DNA of 64,000 nt from contig NZ_FNHG01000009.1 in assembly GCF_900103475.1 (NCBI RefSeq), positions 47,905-111,904 on the forward strand. Reading direction: 5' to 3'. Below the pieces are notes generated by a model that searched no databases, was not told the origin of the DNA, and was given only the letters and a program-made list of their open reading frames with translations. The translations under genes were made by a program, and so were the position numbers. Shown here piece after piece: positions 11,036 through 20,953 of this stretch (position 1 is the stretch's first letter; each line of letters opens with the position of its first letter). This stretch comes from Maricaulis salignorans (GTDB lineage: Bacteria > Pseudomonadota > Alphaproteobacteria > Caulobacterales > Maricaulaceae).

Positions 11036-12613
11036 CTAGTTCGCCTGACGACGCAGGAAGGCCGGGATTTCGAGATCGCCTTCGTCCACGCTCTCACCGA
11101 ACAAATCGCCGCTCGCCATGCGAGTGGTTGATTGCACAGGGGTGTTGCGTGTGGTCGGCGCCGCCTTCGGCGCAGGCTCGGCCGGCTTGCGACGGCGTCC
11201 GAACAGGGAGAACCCGCCACGCTTCGGCTCGTCTGCAGCCGGTTGGGCGGAATGGCCTGGCGCTTCGCCGGCACGGCGTTGCTCGTAACGGGCATTCAGC
11301 GTCGCGGCCTCTTCGGCCAGGCGCGCCTGATCAACGCGAACCTGCGGTGTCTGGGCGCTGACATGATGGGAGTCGTCGGCTTCGGCGACATAGGGATCGC
11401 GTGAATTGTCTTCAGGCGCCTGGGCGACGGCATCGCTCAACTCTTCGGCACCAACGGCCATCGGCAGGGCTTCGGCCTGGGCCTCACGGGGCGTCTCGTG
11501 ACGCTCGCCGGTTTCGGCCCTCTGTTCAGCGGCGACACGGCCGGGACGGTCAGAATTGGTCCGCTTCCACGGCAGGATGGCATCATTGGGTGCGCGTTCC
11601 GGGGCCGCTGTACCGCGCAGACGCGAGCGGGGGTCGACGACGGCAACTTCAGCATCGATACCGGTAGCGACCACGGAGACGCGCATGGAGCCTTCCATCG
11701 TCTCGTCAAAGGTCGAGCCGACAATGATATTGGCCTCAGGATCGACTTCGGAGCGGATCTCATTGGCCGCTTCGTCGACTTCATACAGCGTCATGTCATA
11801 GCCGCCGGTGATATTGATCAGCACGCCGGTCGCGCCGCGCATCGAGACATCGTCGAGCAGCGGGTTGGAAATGGCGGCCTGGGCGGCTTCGATCGCGCGC
11901 TTCTCGCCGGAGGCTTCTCCGGTTCCCATCATCGCCTTGCCCATCTCGTTCATAACAGAGCGGACATCGGCAAAATCGAGATTGATCAGGCCGGGCATCA
12001 CCATCAGATCGGTAATGCCGCGAACGCCGGAATGCAGGACCTGGTCAGCCATGGAGAAGGCTTCGGAGAACGTGGTTTTCTCGGTCGCGATCCGGAACAG
12101 ATTCTGGTTGGGGATCACGATCAGCGTATCGACATGATCCTGCAGCTGGCCGATGCCGGCCTCCGCCAGTTTCATGCGGCGCGTGCCCTCGAAATGGAAC
12201 GGCTTGGTGATCACACCCACGGTCAGGATACCCATTTCCCGAGCCGCGCGCGCCACGACAGGCGCTGCGCCAGTCCCGGTACCGCCACCCATGCCGGCAG
12301 TGATGAAGACCATGTGTGCACCACCGAGGTGCTCGCGAATTTCGTCGATCGAATCCTCGGCCGATTGCTCGCCCACTTCCGGACGGGCGCCTGCGCCGAG
12401 CCCTTCGGTGATCGCCGCCCCCATCTGGATGCGCTTTTCCGCCTGTGAACGGGTCAGGGCCTGGGCATCGGTATTGGCGACAACGAAGTCGACCCCTTCG
12501 AGCTTGGACTCGATCATGTTGTTGACGGCATTGCCGCCAGCACCACCGACACCAAACACCACAATGCGAGGGCGCAATTCAGTCGTTTCGGGAAGGGAAA
12601 GATTCAACGTCAT
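11036..12613 (-). CDS. ftsZ: Cell division GTPase FtsZ
   Basis: FtsZ polymerises into the Z-ring. The tubulin signature GGGTGTG is at residues 109-115 and the T7 loop region [11 protein letters not shown] near 211. The GTPase core ends near residue 325. A long, polar, low-complexity linker of about 185 residues follows, then the conserved C-terminal peptide [11 protein letters not shown] that binds FtsA and other partners. At 525 residues the protein is much longer than the E. coli form (383) but typical of Caulobacter-like alphaproteobacteria. GAGG lies about ten bases before the ATG. Uniquely here, a STAS-like gene separates it from ftsA. Confidence 0.98.
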   Translation of the reverse strand: MTLNLSLPETTELRPRIVVFGVGGAGGNAVNNMIESKLEGVDFVVANTDAQALTRSQAEKRIQMGAAITEGLGAGARPEVGEQSAEDSIDEIREHLGGAHMVFITAGMGGGTGTGAAPVVARAAREMGILTVGVITKPFHFEGTRRMKLAEAGIGQLQDHVDTLIVIPNQNLFRIATEKTTFSEAFSMADQVLHSGVRGITDLMVMPGLINLDFADVRSVMNEMGKAMMGTGEASGEKRAIEAAQAAISNPLLDDVSMRGATGVLINITGGYDMTLYEVDEAANEIRSEVDPEANIIVGSTFDETMEGSMRVSVVATGIDAEVAVVDPRSRLRGTAAPERAPNDAILPWKRTNSDRPGRVAAEQRAETGERHETPREAQAEALPMAVGAEELSDAVAQAPEDNSRDPYVAEADDSHHVSAQTPQVRVDQARLAEEAATLNARYEQRRAGEAPGHSAQPAADEPKRGGFSLFGRRRKPAEPAPKAAPTTRNTPVQSTTRMASGDLFGESVDEGDLEIPAFLRRQAN

Positions 12614-12760
12614 GCGAGACCTCGTGGCCGAATGGGTTCGGGTAATAATCGATTCACCATGAAGTTTCCGCCTGCGACGCTTAAGCGAGCGTTAAACGTC
12701 GTGGAATTTTTCAAGCGGGTGCTGCTGGTCGTGTGAGAAATGCCGGCCGTCTGGCCGGAC
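12614..12760 (-). promoter_or_regulatory. Leader region of ftsZ
   Basis: This 147-base gap lies between the STAS-like gene and ftsZ in an otherwise tightly packed cluster, so it is the likely site of a dedicated ftsZ promoter. It contains GTTAAAC- and AATTTTT-like AT-rich segments (about 12685-12715). In Caulobacter ftsZ is cell-cycle regulated by CtrA, but I did not find a convincing TTAA-N7-TTAA site. Promoter presence is inference. Confidence 0.35.
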
Positions 12761-13159
12761 TCAACTGGCGCGGCGGAGCCCGGTTGCAGGCGTGCCTATC
12801 CAGGCCACCACATCAGCCGCAGCCTCAAGGCACACGACTTCATGACCCTGGGCGAGCATGTTGTTGGCGAAGGCATTGATCGTCGCACAGGCACGCAGAT
12901 CACCAGCCTGGATTATGCCGATACTCATCTTCTGGTAGGCAAATTTGTGAAAGAATTCCGCCACGTGGGGCGCTTCGGAGACGGCAATGCGCATATCGAC
13001 CAGCCTGAAATCGAGCAGCACACGCTGCACGTCAAGCTGCTCGACGGCAGCGACGATCAACTCGATCGTGTCGACCGCCGACAGCCAGTCCTCGTGGCCG
13101 TCGAAGACGACCTCGATATAGCCCGCTGCGCGGTGTGGAATAATGCGACTGAATGACAT
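12761..13159 (-). CDS. STAS/SpoIIAA-like small protein inserted between ftsA and ftsZ
   Basis: The 132-residue protein has no signal or membrane segment. Its pattern is a beta strand, helix, the central strand RVLLDFRLVD, then a variable region with helix APHVAEFFHKF, strand SIGIIQ and the C-terminal LACATINAFANNML...AADVVAWIG-type helix. This resembles the small STAS/Sec14-like (SpoIIAA-like) proteins common in alphaproteobacteria. A distant paralogue lies at 49625-50071. It sits alone with gaps of 102 bases to ftsA and 147 to ftsZ, in the same orientation. Function unknown; a regulatory role near division proteins is only suggested by position. Confidence 0.72.
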   Translation of the reverse strand: MSFSRIIPHRAAGYIEVVFDGHEDWLSAVDTIELIVAAVEQLDVQRVLLDFRLVDMRIAVSEAPHVAEFFHKFAYQKMSIGIIQAGDLRACATINAFANNMLAQGHEVVCLEAAADVVAWIGTPATGLRRAS

Positions 13160-13261
13160 GAACGCGACCTGTGTGTTTCACAGGCGGTATAACGCGTCTG
13201 ATGCCGGATAGTCTTACCGCCAGGCTCATTGATTATGAGCTGGGCAGCCCTGTGCAGCGGG

Positions 13262-14587
13262 TCAGAAGCTCTCGGCGAACCAGCGCCAGACGGCACCCCC
13301 GCGCTCGGTTTCACGGGTCGGGTCACGCCGGATCCTCGCGCCTGACATCACGCCAAGCCGTGGCGGTCCGGCAATGGCTTCCGCCGCACCGCGGGTCTCG
13401 CGGCGGACGACGCCGGCAACCGCGCTGAAGGCCGGACCGGACACCGCATCACCCAGACCGGTAATGCCGCTTGGTTCTGCAATGCGGACCTGTTTGCCAA
13501 ACACGCGTGCGGCCAGTTCACCGGTCCCGGGAAGCTGTGACGCCCCGCCCGTCAGGACCAGCCGGCGACCGGAGGTCTTGCTGACGCCGGCAGCATCAAG
13601 CCGGTCGCGGATCAGTTCGAATGTCTCTTCCAGCCGGGGCCGGATAATGGAATTGAGCAGGGAGCGCGGCGCCGATCCGTAAATCCGGTCACCGGTCACG
13701 GATGGCACTTCAATCATTTGCTGGTCATCGTCCGGACTGTCGAGCGCGGAGCCGTACAGCGTCTTCAGGCGCTCGGCGGCAGCCAGCGGCGTCGACAGGC
13801 CGCGCGCGACATCGGAGGTCACATGCGAACCGCCGACAGGCACGGTGTCGATGTGCAGCAGGGCGCCTTCCGCGAAAACGGCGGCCGTGGTGGCACCCGC
13901 CCCCATATCGATCAGGGTAGCGCCGAGTTGAACTTCATCATCACCCAGGGCTGAAAGACCAGAGGCATAGGGTGTCGCAACGACGCCCTTGAGGTCGAAA
14001 TGGCAGCGTTCGACACAGGTCATCAGATTGCGCAATGGCCCGATCGCGGCCGTAATGACATGCACCTCGACGCCCAGCGTGCGCCCGAACATGCCGCGCG
14101 GGTCGCGGATGCCGCGATGATCATCGACCGACCAGGCGAGCGGAATGGCGTGCAGCACGACGCGGTCAGCGACGGCGAATTCGGACAGGGCCCCGTCGAG
14201 CAGACGGCGCAGATCGCGCTCGGTCACTTCGCGCTGTGGCAGATCGATTTCGGCACCGATACGCGTACTGGTCGGCTGACCGGCCGACAGGGTCAGCGTG
14301 ACTGAATTGACCGCCTGCCCGGCCATGCGCTCGGCCTGCTCGACCGCGGCACGAATAGCTTCGGCGGCCTCATCCATATCGACGATGGCGCCGGCGCGGA
14401 CACCGCGGCTCGACTGATGCCCGACACCGACCACGCGCGGACGTGGCCCGGCGATCGTCTGGTCGGTCTTGGCGATGAAACAGGCGATCTTGGACGAGCC
14501 AACATCGAGCGCTGCGCACACACCGGGGGTCTTTCCATTTGAACCATTGCGGGCCGTCTGGGGACGTAAAAACTCGAACACACTCAT
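13262..14587 (-). CDS. ftsA: Cell division protein FtsA
   Basis: FtsA is the actin-like ATPase that tethers FtsZ to the membrane. The phosphate-1 motif ALDVGSSKIACFI is near residue 28, the phosphate-2 region is LIDMGAGATTAAVF, and the adenosine motif is VLTGGASQLPG. The C-terminus GGAVWRWFAESF forms a short amphipathic helix as in membrane-targeted FtsA proteins. At 441 residues the length is typical. The ATG overlaps the ftsQ stop by four bases, indicating translational coupling. Confidence 0.97.
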   Translation of the reverse strand: MSVFEFLRPQTARNGSNGKTPGVCAALDVGSSKIACFIAKTDQTIAGPRPRVVGVGHQSSRGVRAGAIVDMDEAAEAIRAAVEQAERMAGQAVNSVTLTLSAGQPTSTRIGAEIDLPQREVTERDLRRLLDGALSEFAVADRVVLHAIPLAWSVDDHRGIRDPRGMFGRTLGVEVHVITAAIGPLRNLMTCVERCHFDLKGVVATPYASGLSALGDDEVQLGATLIDMGAGATTAAVFAEGALLHIDTVPVGGSHVTSDVARGLSTPLAAAERLKTLYGSALDSPDDDQQMIEVPSVTGDRIYGSAPRSLLNSIIRPRLEETFELIRDRLDAAGVSKTSGRRLVLTGGASQLPGTGELAARVFGKQVRIAEPSGITGLGDAVSGPAFSAVAGVVRRETRGAAEAIAGPPRLGVMSGARIRRDPTRETERGGAVWRWFAESF

Positions 14588-15492
14588 GCTTCATGCTCCC
14601 GCATGCCCGCCGCGGCTGCCCGGTCGGGCAGCGCTCTGACAATCAAATCACCCTGCCCGCGCAGGTCGAAACTCTCGGCCGCCAGCCGCAAGACGCCGCG
14701 CTCGGCCTGCAAGCGCGCCAGGATGGCAATCGACGCCTGCACATCGCCGGCCGGCAATTTCACATCGGCGCCGGTATCAAGGCGCAGATTCCAGCGTCGT
14801 TCACCGACGCGAACCGCGCCGACGACATGGGCACGTATGGCGGGGTGGCGGGCGAGTGCCTCGACAATCTCGACGACGCTGTCATTGGCGCCATCGGCAA
14901 CCACCAGCGGCAAGGCGGGCGGGTTCATGACATCCGCTTCGGCCAGAACGACACCGTCGCGGTCGATAATATTGAGCACACCCTCAACCTGCCACAGGGC
15001 GAAGGCCTCGCGGGTTTCAACCACGATGGAAATCCGGTCCGGCCACAATCGCGCGACCGTCGCCGAACGCACCATGGGCAGCGCTTCGACCCGCGCACGC
15101 ACAGCGCCGGGGTCGACAGAGAAAAGCGACTGGCCGTCATAGACTTCGGTCGCGAGCACGATGGAGTGGGCAATTTCGTCGCCGGCACCGGTGACATCGA
15201 CCGAGCGGACCGCAAAGCCCATATCGGCCAGGCGGACCGTGATCTTCTCGCCGCCCAGACGCAACACGTCATCGAGCTGCCCGAACAGAGCCAGGCCGGC
15301 GACCGTCGCCAGCAAGAGTGCGGCAGCCGCCATCGCGCCCATACGGGCTGCATTTGCCACTCGGTAACGCGCACTTCTAAATTGGGCTTCCGCCCAGTTA
15401 CGCAAACGCCGCGGTGCAGACACCGCGGCGGACCGGTGGTTAGACTTGCGACGGGGTGCTTTTCGCGACCCGCCACGTGCTACCTTCGACAC
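14584..15492 (-). CDS. ftsQ: Cell division protein FtsQ
   Basis: FtsQ is a bitopic divisome scaffold. A basic cytoplasmic tail precedes one membrane helix ([19 protein letters not shown]) and a periplasmic POTRA domain (about 85-155) with the motif [20 protein letters not shown], followed by the beta domain containing [19 protein letters not shown] prefer the GTG at 15492, which has GGAG eight bases upstream; an in-frame ATG at 15513 would add seven residues and has no good ribosome-binding site. The gene overlaps the end of ddl. Confidence 0.93.
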   Translation of the reverse strand: MSKVARGGSRKAPRRKSNHRSAAVSAPRRLRNWAEAQFRSARYRVANAARMGAMAAAALLLATVAGLALFGQLDDVLRLGGEKITVRLADMGFAVRSVDVTGAGDEIAHSIVLATEVYDGQSLFSVDPGAVRARVEALPMVRSATVARLWPDRISIVVETREAFALWQVEGVLNIIDRDGVVLAEADVMNPPALPLVVADGANDSVVEIVEALARHPAIRAHVVGAVRVGERRWNLRLDTGADVKLPAGDVQASIAILARLQAERGVLRLAAESFDLRGQGDLIVRALPDRAAAAGMREHEA

Positions 15493-16394
15493 GACGCATT
15501 CTCCGCCATCCACTCAACGAGATCATTAAACGCGATCCCGCAGAAGAGCGCCTGTTCTGGCGCCAATGAGGTAGGAGTCATGCCCGGTTGGGTGTTAATT
15601 TCGAGTAACCATAGCGGTGGATTTGCTGATTCGTCGTAGCGGAAATCGGTGCGTGTCAAGCCACGGCAACCCAGCACCGCGTGTGCCTGCAAGGCCAATT
15701 CGCGTGCAAGTTCCGCAATCTCCTCAGGAACATCAGCGGGTAAAATATGAGTCGAACCGCCCGCGGCGTATTTCGCCTCATAATCATAGAACGTCGTGTT
15801 GGGGATAATCTCGGTCACGGCAAGCGCCCGATCCTCCATGACCGCGACGGTCAGTTCGCGTCCGGGGATATAGCGTTCGATCAACACCTCCTCGCCCAGC
15901 GCCCAGGCGTTCGAGCCGAGCTCGGCCGGCGGCCGGTTGGCGCCTTCCAGCACGATATGCACCCCGACCGATGAGCCTTGTGCGTTGGGTTTGGCGACAT
16001 AGGGCGGCTTCATCGCGTGGGCCTTGGCAGCCTCGAAACGACTGACGATCAGGCCTTCCGGACAGGGAATGCCCGAGGCGCGCAGCACGGCCTTGGCTTT
16101 TTGCTTGTCCATCGCCAGTGCCGAGGCAAGCACGCCGGAATGGGTGTAGGGCTTGCCGAAATGCTCCAGCACGCCCTGCACCATGCCGTCCTCGCCCCAT
16201 TCGCCATGCAGGGCGTTGAAGACGATATCGGGATTGGCGTCCTTGAGCTGCTGTGCCAGATCGCGGCTGGCATCGACCTCGACAACGTCATAGCCCTTCT
16301 CGCGCAAAGCCTTGGCGCAGGCCCGGCCAGAGACCAGCGAGACATCACGCTCCGGCGAGAGCCCGCCGAGCAGGACAGCAATACGTTTGGTCAT
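15480..16394 (-). CDS. ddl: D-alanine--D-alanine ligase
   Basis: This 304-residue ATP-grasp enzyme makes the D-Ala-D-Ala dipeptide that MurF adds to the peptidoglycan precursor. N-terminal [17 protein letters not shown], the substrate-binding [11 protein letters not shown], the ATP-binding [15 protein letters not shown] and the metal-binding EINTQPGMT are all present. It corresponds to the DdlB type found in dcw clusters. The start overlaps the murB stop by four bases. Confidence 0.97.
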   Translation of the reverse strand: MTKRIAVLLGGLSPERDVSLVSGRACAKALREKGYDVVEVDASRDLAQQLKDANPDIVFNALHGEWGEDGMVQGVLEHFGKPYTHSGVLASALAMDKQKAKAVLRASGIPCPEGLIVSRFEAAKAHAMKPPYVAKPNAQGSSVGVHIVLEGANRPPAELGSNAWALGEEVLIERYIPGRELTVAVMEDRALAVTEIIPNTTFYDYEAKYAAGGSTHILPADVPEEIAELARELALQAHAVLGCRGLTRTDFRYDESANPPLWLLEINTQPGMTPTSLAPEQALFCGIAFNDLVEWMAENASCRR

Positions 16395-17323
16395 TTGGAT
16401 TCCCCTTTGCCCCGCACCCCGATGCGTTTGACTTCCCAGCGTAAATCAACGCCGGACTTGTGTTTCACGCGCGCGCGAACTTCTTCCCCGAGATCCTCCA
16501 GATCGGCCGCCGTCGCCGTGCCGTCATTGATCAGGAAATTGCAGTGCTGCTCGGAAAAATGCGCGCCGCCGACGCGCAGGCCGCGGCCGCCGGCCTGGTC
16601 GATCAATTGCCAGGTCTTGCGCGCATTCGGCGTGCCGGGTGCATCGGGATTGGCAAAGGTCGAGCCGGAGGTCTTCTCGCGGATCGGCTGGGTCGTCTCG
16701 CGCCGCGCGGTGATCGCGTCCATGCGCTCGGTAATGGCCGATGGTTCATCGGCCGTGCCCTGCAGCACCGCCTCGACAAAGATCCAGTCCGCGGGAGCAC
16801 CGCTATGGCGATAGCCATAGGCGAGCTCGTCCGGCTTGGCGATGATACGCCGTCCGGCACGATCCAGCGCCACCACTTCGACCACCACATCACGGGTTTC
16901 CTGCTCATAACAGCCGGCATTCATCCGCAGCGCGCCGCCGATCGTGCCCGGCACGCCGACGAGATATTCCATGCCGGCAATGCCCGCTTTCGCGGCAGCC
17001 TTGGCGACCATTTTGTCGAGCGCCCCGGCCCCGGCGCGCAGCCGGTTCTCGCCAAGCGCTTCGGTCCTGGCGAAAGCCCCCGTCAGCCGGATTACCACGC
17101 CGGGGACACCGCCATCGCGCACCAGCGTATTGGAGCCGGCGCCGAGCACATGTACGGGAATGTCGTCCGGCGTTTCGCCGAGAAAGCGCGCCAGATCGGT
17201 TTCGTCGGCTGGCAGGTAAAGCACCTCGGCCGGACCACCCACACGCAGCCAGGTCACATCGGCAAGCGGTGCAGCCTCGATATATTTTCCGCGGACGAGA
17301 GGAAGGCGATTGACCAGGCTCAA
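16391..17323 (-). CDS. murB: UDP-N-acetylenolpyruvoylglucosamine reductase
   Basis: MurB is a FAD enzyme that reduces UDP-GlcNAc-enolpyruvate to UDP-MurNAc. The FAD-binding [47 protein letters not shown] and the catalytic serine region [10 protein letters not shown] are visible. I choose the TTG at 17323: it overlaps the murC stop as TTGA and has GGAGG seven bases upstream. An in-frame ATG at 17362 would add 13 residues lying wholly inside murC. The product is then 310 residues, normal for type II-like MurB. Confidence 0.95.
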   Translation of the reverse strand: MSLVNRLPLVRGKYIEAAPLADVTWLRVGGPAEVLYLPADETDLARFLGETPDDIPVHVLGAGSNTLVRDGGVPGVVIRLTGAFARTEALGENRLRAGAGALDKMVAKAAAKAGIAGMEYLVGVPGTIGGALRMNAGCYEQETRDVVVEVVALDRAGRRIIAKPDELAYGYRHSGAPADWIFVEAVLQGTADEPSAITERMDAITARRETTQPIREKTSGSTFANPDAPGTPNARKTWQLIDQAGGRGLRVGGAHFSEQHCNFLINDGTATAADLEDLGEEVRARVKHKSGVDLRWEVKRIGVRGKGESK

Positions 17324-18726
17324 CCCAGCGCCTCCAGCTCTCCCGGCAGGGCATAGGCCCATTGCGTGATATCGCCGGCGCCGAGACAGACCACGACATC
17401 GCCGGCGGCCGCACGGCTGGCGACTTCGGCGGCGACGCTGGAGCGCTCGACCGGATTGGCGTCACGATGGCCGTGGGCGCGCAGGCTCTCAACGAGATGA
17501 TCGCGATCAATGCCCTCGATCGGGTCTTCGCCGGCAGTATAGACATCGGCGACGAGCACGCTGTCGGCATCATTGAAACAGGTCGAGAAATCGTCGAACA
17601 AATCGTGCAGGCGGCTGAAGCGGTGCGGCTGCATCACGGCGATAACCTTGCCGGTGGACGCCTGTCGGGCTGCCTTCAGCACAGCGGTGATCTCGACGGG
17701 ATGATGGCCGTAATCATCGATAATGCTGGCGCCCTTCCACTCTCCGGTCTTGGTGAAGCGCCGCTTGACGCCGCCAAACTCGGCCAGCGCCTTCTTGCCG
17801 GCCGCTTCGGTGAGACCCAGCTCGCGCGCGGTCGCCAGGGCGGCCAGCGTGTTGAGCACATTATGCTCGCCCATCATCGGCAGGAAGACATCGCTCCAGC
17901 GCTCCGGCTCCTGGCCGCGAATGCGGAAGCAGACGTCGAAAACACCACCCCTGGCATCGGAGCGCAGATTTTCAATCCGCACATCGGCCTGGGGGTTGAA
18001 GCCATAGGTGATCACGCGGCGATCCTGGATGCGGCTGGCCAGGCTCTGGACCTCGGGATGATCGGTGCACAGCACGGCGAAACCGTAAAAGGGCAGGTTC
18101 TCGACGAACTGGAAGAAGGCTTCGCGCAGCGTGTCGAAATCGCCGTAATGCTCGAGATGTTCCGGATCGATATTGGTGACAATGGCGACCGTGCCGCGCA
18201 GCTTCAGGAATGAGCCATCGGACTCATCCGCCTCGACCGCCATCCAGTCGCCCAGGCCGACCTTGGCGTTGGAACCATAGGCGGAGATGATGCCGCCATT
18301 GATCACGGTTGGATCGACACCGGCCGCATCCATCAGCACCGAGACCAGCGAGGTCGTCGTCGTCTTGCCATGCGTGCCGCCAACGGCGACGGCGAATTTC
18401 AGCCGCATCAGCTCGGCCAGCATTTCAGCGCGGCGCACGACCGGGATCTTGGCCGCGCGGGCAGCGAGGAGTTCGGGATTATTCGGCCGGATCGCCGAGG
18501 AGACGACGATGGCGCCGGCACCGGTGACATTCTCGCCCGCATGACCAATCGCCACCTTGGCGCCTAGCGTGCGCAGACGCTCGACATTGGGATTGGCCTT
18601 GATGTCGGAGCCCTGCACCGCATAGCCCAGATTGAGCATCACCTCGGCGATACCGCTCATGCCAATGCCGCCTATGCCGACGAAATGGACCGGGCCGACC
18701 GGGAAAGGCAAAGCGGCAAACTTCAT
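17320..18726 (-). CDS. murC: UDP-N-acetylmuramate--L-alanine ligase
   Basis: MurC adds L-alanine to UDP-MurNAc with ATP. The N-terminal Rossmann motif [15 protein letters not shown] binds the nucleotide sugar, the P-loop is [12 protein letters not shown], and the conserved YGHHPVEI lies before the C-terminal domain. Length 468 is typical. Its start overlaps murG and its stop the murB TTG, so the three genes are probably translationally coupled. Confidence 0.98.
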   Translation of the reverse strand: MKFAALPFPVGPVHFVGIGGIGMSGIAEVMLNLGYAVQGSDIKANPNVERLRTLGAKVAIGHAGENVTGAGAIVVSSAIRPNNPELLAARAAKIPVVRRAEMLAELMRLKFAVAVGGTHGKTTTTSLVSVLMDAAGVDPTVINGGIISAYGSNAKVGLGDWMAVEADESDGSFLKLRGTVAIVTNIDPEHLEHYGDFDTLREAFFQFVENLPFYGFAVLCTDHPEVQSLASRIQDRRVITYGFNPQADVRIENLRSDARGGVFDVCFRIRGQEPERWSDVFLPMMGEHNVLNTLAALATARELGLTEAAGKKALAEFGGVKRRFTKTGEWKGASIIDDYGHHPVEITAVLKAARQASTGKVIAVMQPHRFSRLHDLFDDFSTCFNDADSVLVADVYTAGEDPIEGIDRDHLVESLRAHGHRDANPVERSSVAAEVASRAAAGDVVVCLGAGDITQWAYALPGELEALG

Positions 18727-19829
18727 GTGAGTGCTCCTCGAACCAGACCGTCGACCGCCTTGGCCAGGGCCTCGGCAGCATCGGGGCGACCCAGCGAACG
18801 CGCCGCGGCGGCGCGCTCGGCCAGATCGGCTGGATTGGATAAACGGGTTTGCAAAAGGCCGGCCAGACGCTCGGCCGTGAAATCGGCTTCCGGAATGACA
18901 TCAGCGGCGAGAGCGGCGACCAGCCCCTCGACATTGGCGCTTTGATGATCATCGGCGGCGATGGCCAGCGGGCAGAAGATCGCCGGACGCCCGACGCCCG
19001 CCACTTCGGACACGGTCGAGGCACCGGCGCGCCCGATCACCAGGTGCGCGGCGGCATAGAGCGCACCCACATCCTCGAAGAAAGGCTCGCAGCGGGCATT
19101 CACGCCGGCCGACTGGTAGGTTTCACGCGCCATCACCAGAGATTCTTCGCGGGTTTGTTGGACGATATCAAGGCGAGAACGAAGCGATTCCGGGAGTTGG
19201 GCGACGGCGACTGGAATGGTTTCCGACAAGAGCCGCGCGCCCAGACTGCCACCGAGGATGAGCAGATTGATCCAGCCATCCGCTGTCAGCGGTGGATAGC
19301 CGGCGGCGCGCGCATCCAGGATCGGCTGACGTAGCGGATTGCCGGTCAGCAAATGGTGTTTGCGGCCCGTGACGGACAGCTTGTCAAGCCGCTCGAAACC
19401 CGAGGCAATAAAACCGGCCCGGCTCGCGAAGACACGATTGACCCGGCCGAGTACGGCATTCTGTTCGTGGATGGCATAGGCAATGCCCATGGTCTGCGCG
19501 GCAGCCAGGGCCGGAAAGGCCGGATAGCCGCCAAAGCCGGCGACGACATCGGGTTTCCAGCGCTTGATGATCGCGCGCGTCTCGCTCAGCCCCTTGGCGA
19601 GCTCGACGCCGGCCCGGGCCAGTTTGATCGGGTTCTTCGTCGACGGGCTGGCGGCATGGATCTCGTCAATCGCCACGGCGGGAAAACCGGCCGTGTGCTT
19701 GAGACCACGCGCATCGGTGACCAGGCGGATCTGCCAGCCGCGCGCAATCAGCGCCTCGGCGGCAGCGCGAGCGGGAAACATATGCCCGCCGGTTCCACCG
19801 GCAGCAATCAGGCAGCGACGCGGCGTCAT
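18723..19829 (-). CDS. murG: MurG glycosyltransferase (lipid II synthesis)
   Basis: MurG adds GlcNAc to lipid I on the inner face of the membrane. The N-terminal glycine-rich loop [14 protein letters not shown], the second loop [13 protein letters not shown] and the donor-binding [13 protein letters not shown] are present. Length 368 fits the GT28 family. It overlaps ftsW upstream and murC downstream by four bases each. Confidence 0.98.
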   Translation of the reverse strand: MTPRRCLIAAGGTGGHMFPARAAAEALIARGWQIRLVTDARGLKHTAGFPAVAIDEIHAASPSTKNPIKLARAGVELAKGLSETRAIIKRWKPDVVAGFGGYPAFPALAAAQTMGIAYAIHEQNAVLGRVNRVFASRAGFIASGFERLDKLSVTGRKHHLLTGNPLRQPILDARAAGYPPLTADGWINLLILGGSLGARLLSETIPVAVAQLPESLRSRLDIVQQTREESLVMARETYQSAGVNARCEPFFEDVGALYAAAHLVIGRAGASTVSEVAGVGRPAIFCPLAIAADDHQSANVEGLVAALAADVIPEADFTAERLAGLLQTRLSNPADLAERAAAARSLGRPDAAEALAKAVDGLVRGALT

Positions 19830-20953
19830 CCGCCGTACTGCATCGAATAGGCACCGGGACGGCGGCGCGTGAATGCCAGCATCAGGCCAGCCGCAAACGT
19901 CAGGGCGAGCATGGACGACCCTCCATTGGAAACGAATGGCAATGTCATGCCCTTCGGCGGGATCAGGTTCAAGTTCACAGAGATGTTGATCAGCGCCTGC
20001 AGCCCGAATTGCAGCGCCAGACCGGCCACTGCCAGCTGTGCAAAATGATCATTCAGCCGCATCGCCTGGTTCCAGGCGCGGGTCACCAGAATGGCGAACA
20101 GGCCGATAATGGAGAGCGAGGCCAGAAGCCCGAATTCCTCGGTCGCGACGGAAAAGATGAAGTCGGTATTGGCGTCCGGCAGGAGGTGTTTCACCTCGCC
20201 CTCGCCCGGCCCCACCCCGGTCAGGCCGCCGCGCGAGATCGCCTCGATCGCGCGATCGATCTGATAGGTTTCATTGCCTTCCGGATTGATGAAGCTCTGC
20301 ACCCGCGCCGCCACGTGCGGCAGCGTCATATAGGCCAGGCCCGAGCCGGTCACCGCCAGCCCACCGAGAACGGAAACCCACAGCCAGGACAAGCCGGACG
20401 CGAAGAAGACACCGCCAAAGCACAGGGTCAGCAGCACCGACTGGCCGAAGTCCGGCTGCACCATCAGCAGGCCGATCGCGGCAACAAACAGGATGAAGGC
20501 AATCAGCCGTCCCGGGATCGGTGCGCCGCGTTTCTCTTCGGCAAACAGCCAGGCGACGGTGACCAGCAGGGCCGGTTTGAGAAATTCCGAAGGCTGCAGC
20601 GAGAAGGAGCCAAGGCGCAGCCAGCGGGTCGCGCCCTTGACCTCATGGCCGATGAACAGGATCGCGACCATCAGCACGAACGACCCGACCAGAACCAGCG
20701 CTGCCAGCCGGCGCGCACCTTTCGGGCTGAGGCTGGAAATGGCCAGCATGCCGATAATGCCCAGCACAGCGAACACGCCCTGCCGGTAGAGAAAATGGAA
20801 GGGGTCATCGAGACCAAGCCGGGCCGCGGCAGCCGGGCTTGACGCCATCGACAGCACAATCCCGGTCGTGATCAGGGCCAGGATGACGAAAAGCAGGGTG
20901 CGATCAATGCCGCGCCACCAGGAAGCGACGGCCCGGGGCAGCGTCTGGATCAT
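19826..20953 (-). CDS. ftsW: Septal peptidoglycan glycosyltransferase FtsW (SEDS)
   Basis: This polytopic SEDS protein polymerises lipid II at the septum with FtsI. About ten hydrophobic helices are visible, with the family features GATRWLRLGSFSLQPSEFLKP at the start of the large loop, GVGPGEGEVKHLLPDANTDFIFSV and the C-terminal LPFVSNGGSSML. I choose the ATG at 20953, which overlaps the murD stop as ATGA; an in-frame ATG at 20983 would add ten residues. Neither has a strong ribosome-binding site, so the start is uncertain. Confidence 0.96.
   Translation of the reverse strand: MIQTLPRAVASWWRGIDRTLLFVILALITTGIVLSMASSPAAAARLGLDDPFHFLYRQGVFAVLGIIGMLAISSLSPKGARRLAALVLVGSFVLMVAILFIGHEVKGATRWLRLGSFSLQPSEFLKPALLVTVAWLFAEEKRGAPIPGRLIAFILFVAAIGLLMVQPDFGQSVLLTLCFGGVFFASGLSWLWVSVLGGLAVTGSGLAYMTLPHVAARVQSFINPEGNETYQIDRAIEAISRGGLTGVGPGEGEVKHLLPDANTDFIFSVATEEFGLLASLSIIGLFAILVTRAWNQAMRLNDHFAQLAVAGLALQFGLQALINISVNLNLIPPKGMTLPFVSNGGSSMLALTFAAGLMLAFTRRRPGAYSMQYGG

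Noticed and set aside
12614..12760. CtrA box upstream of ftsZ
   Set aside because: No TTAA-N7-TTAA pair is convincing in this gap, although such control is known in Caulobacter.
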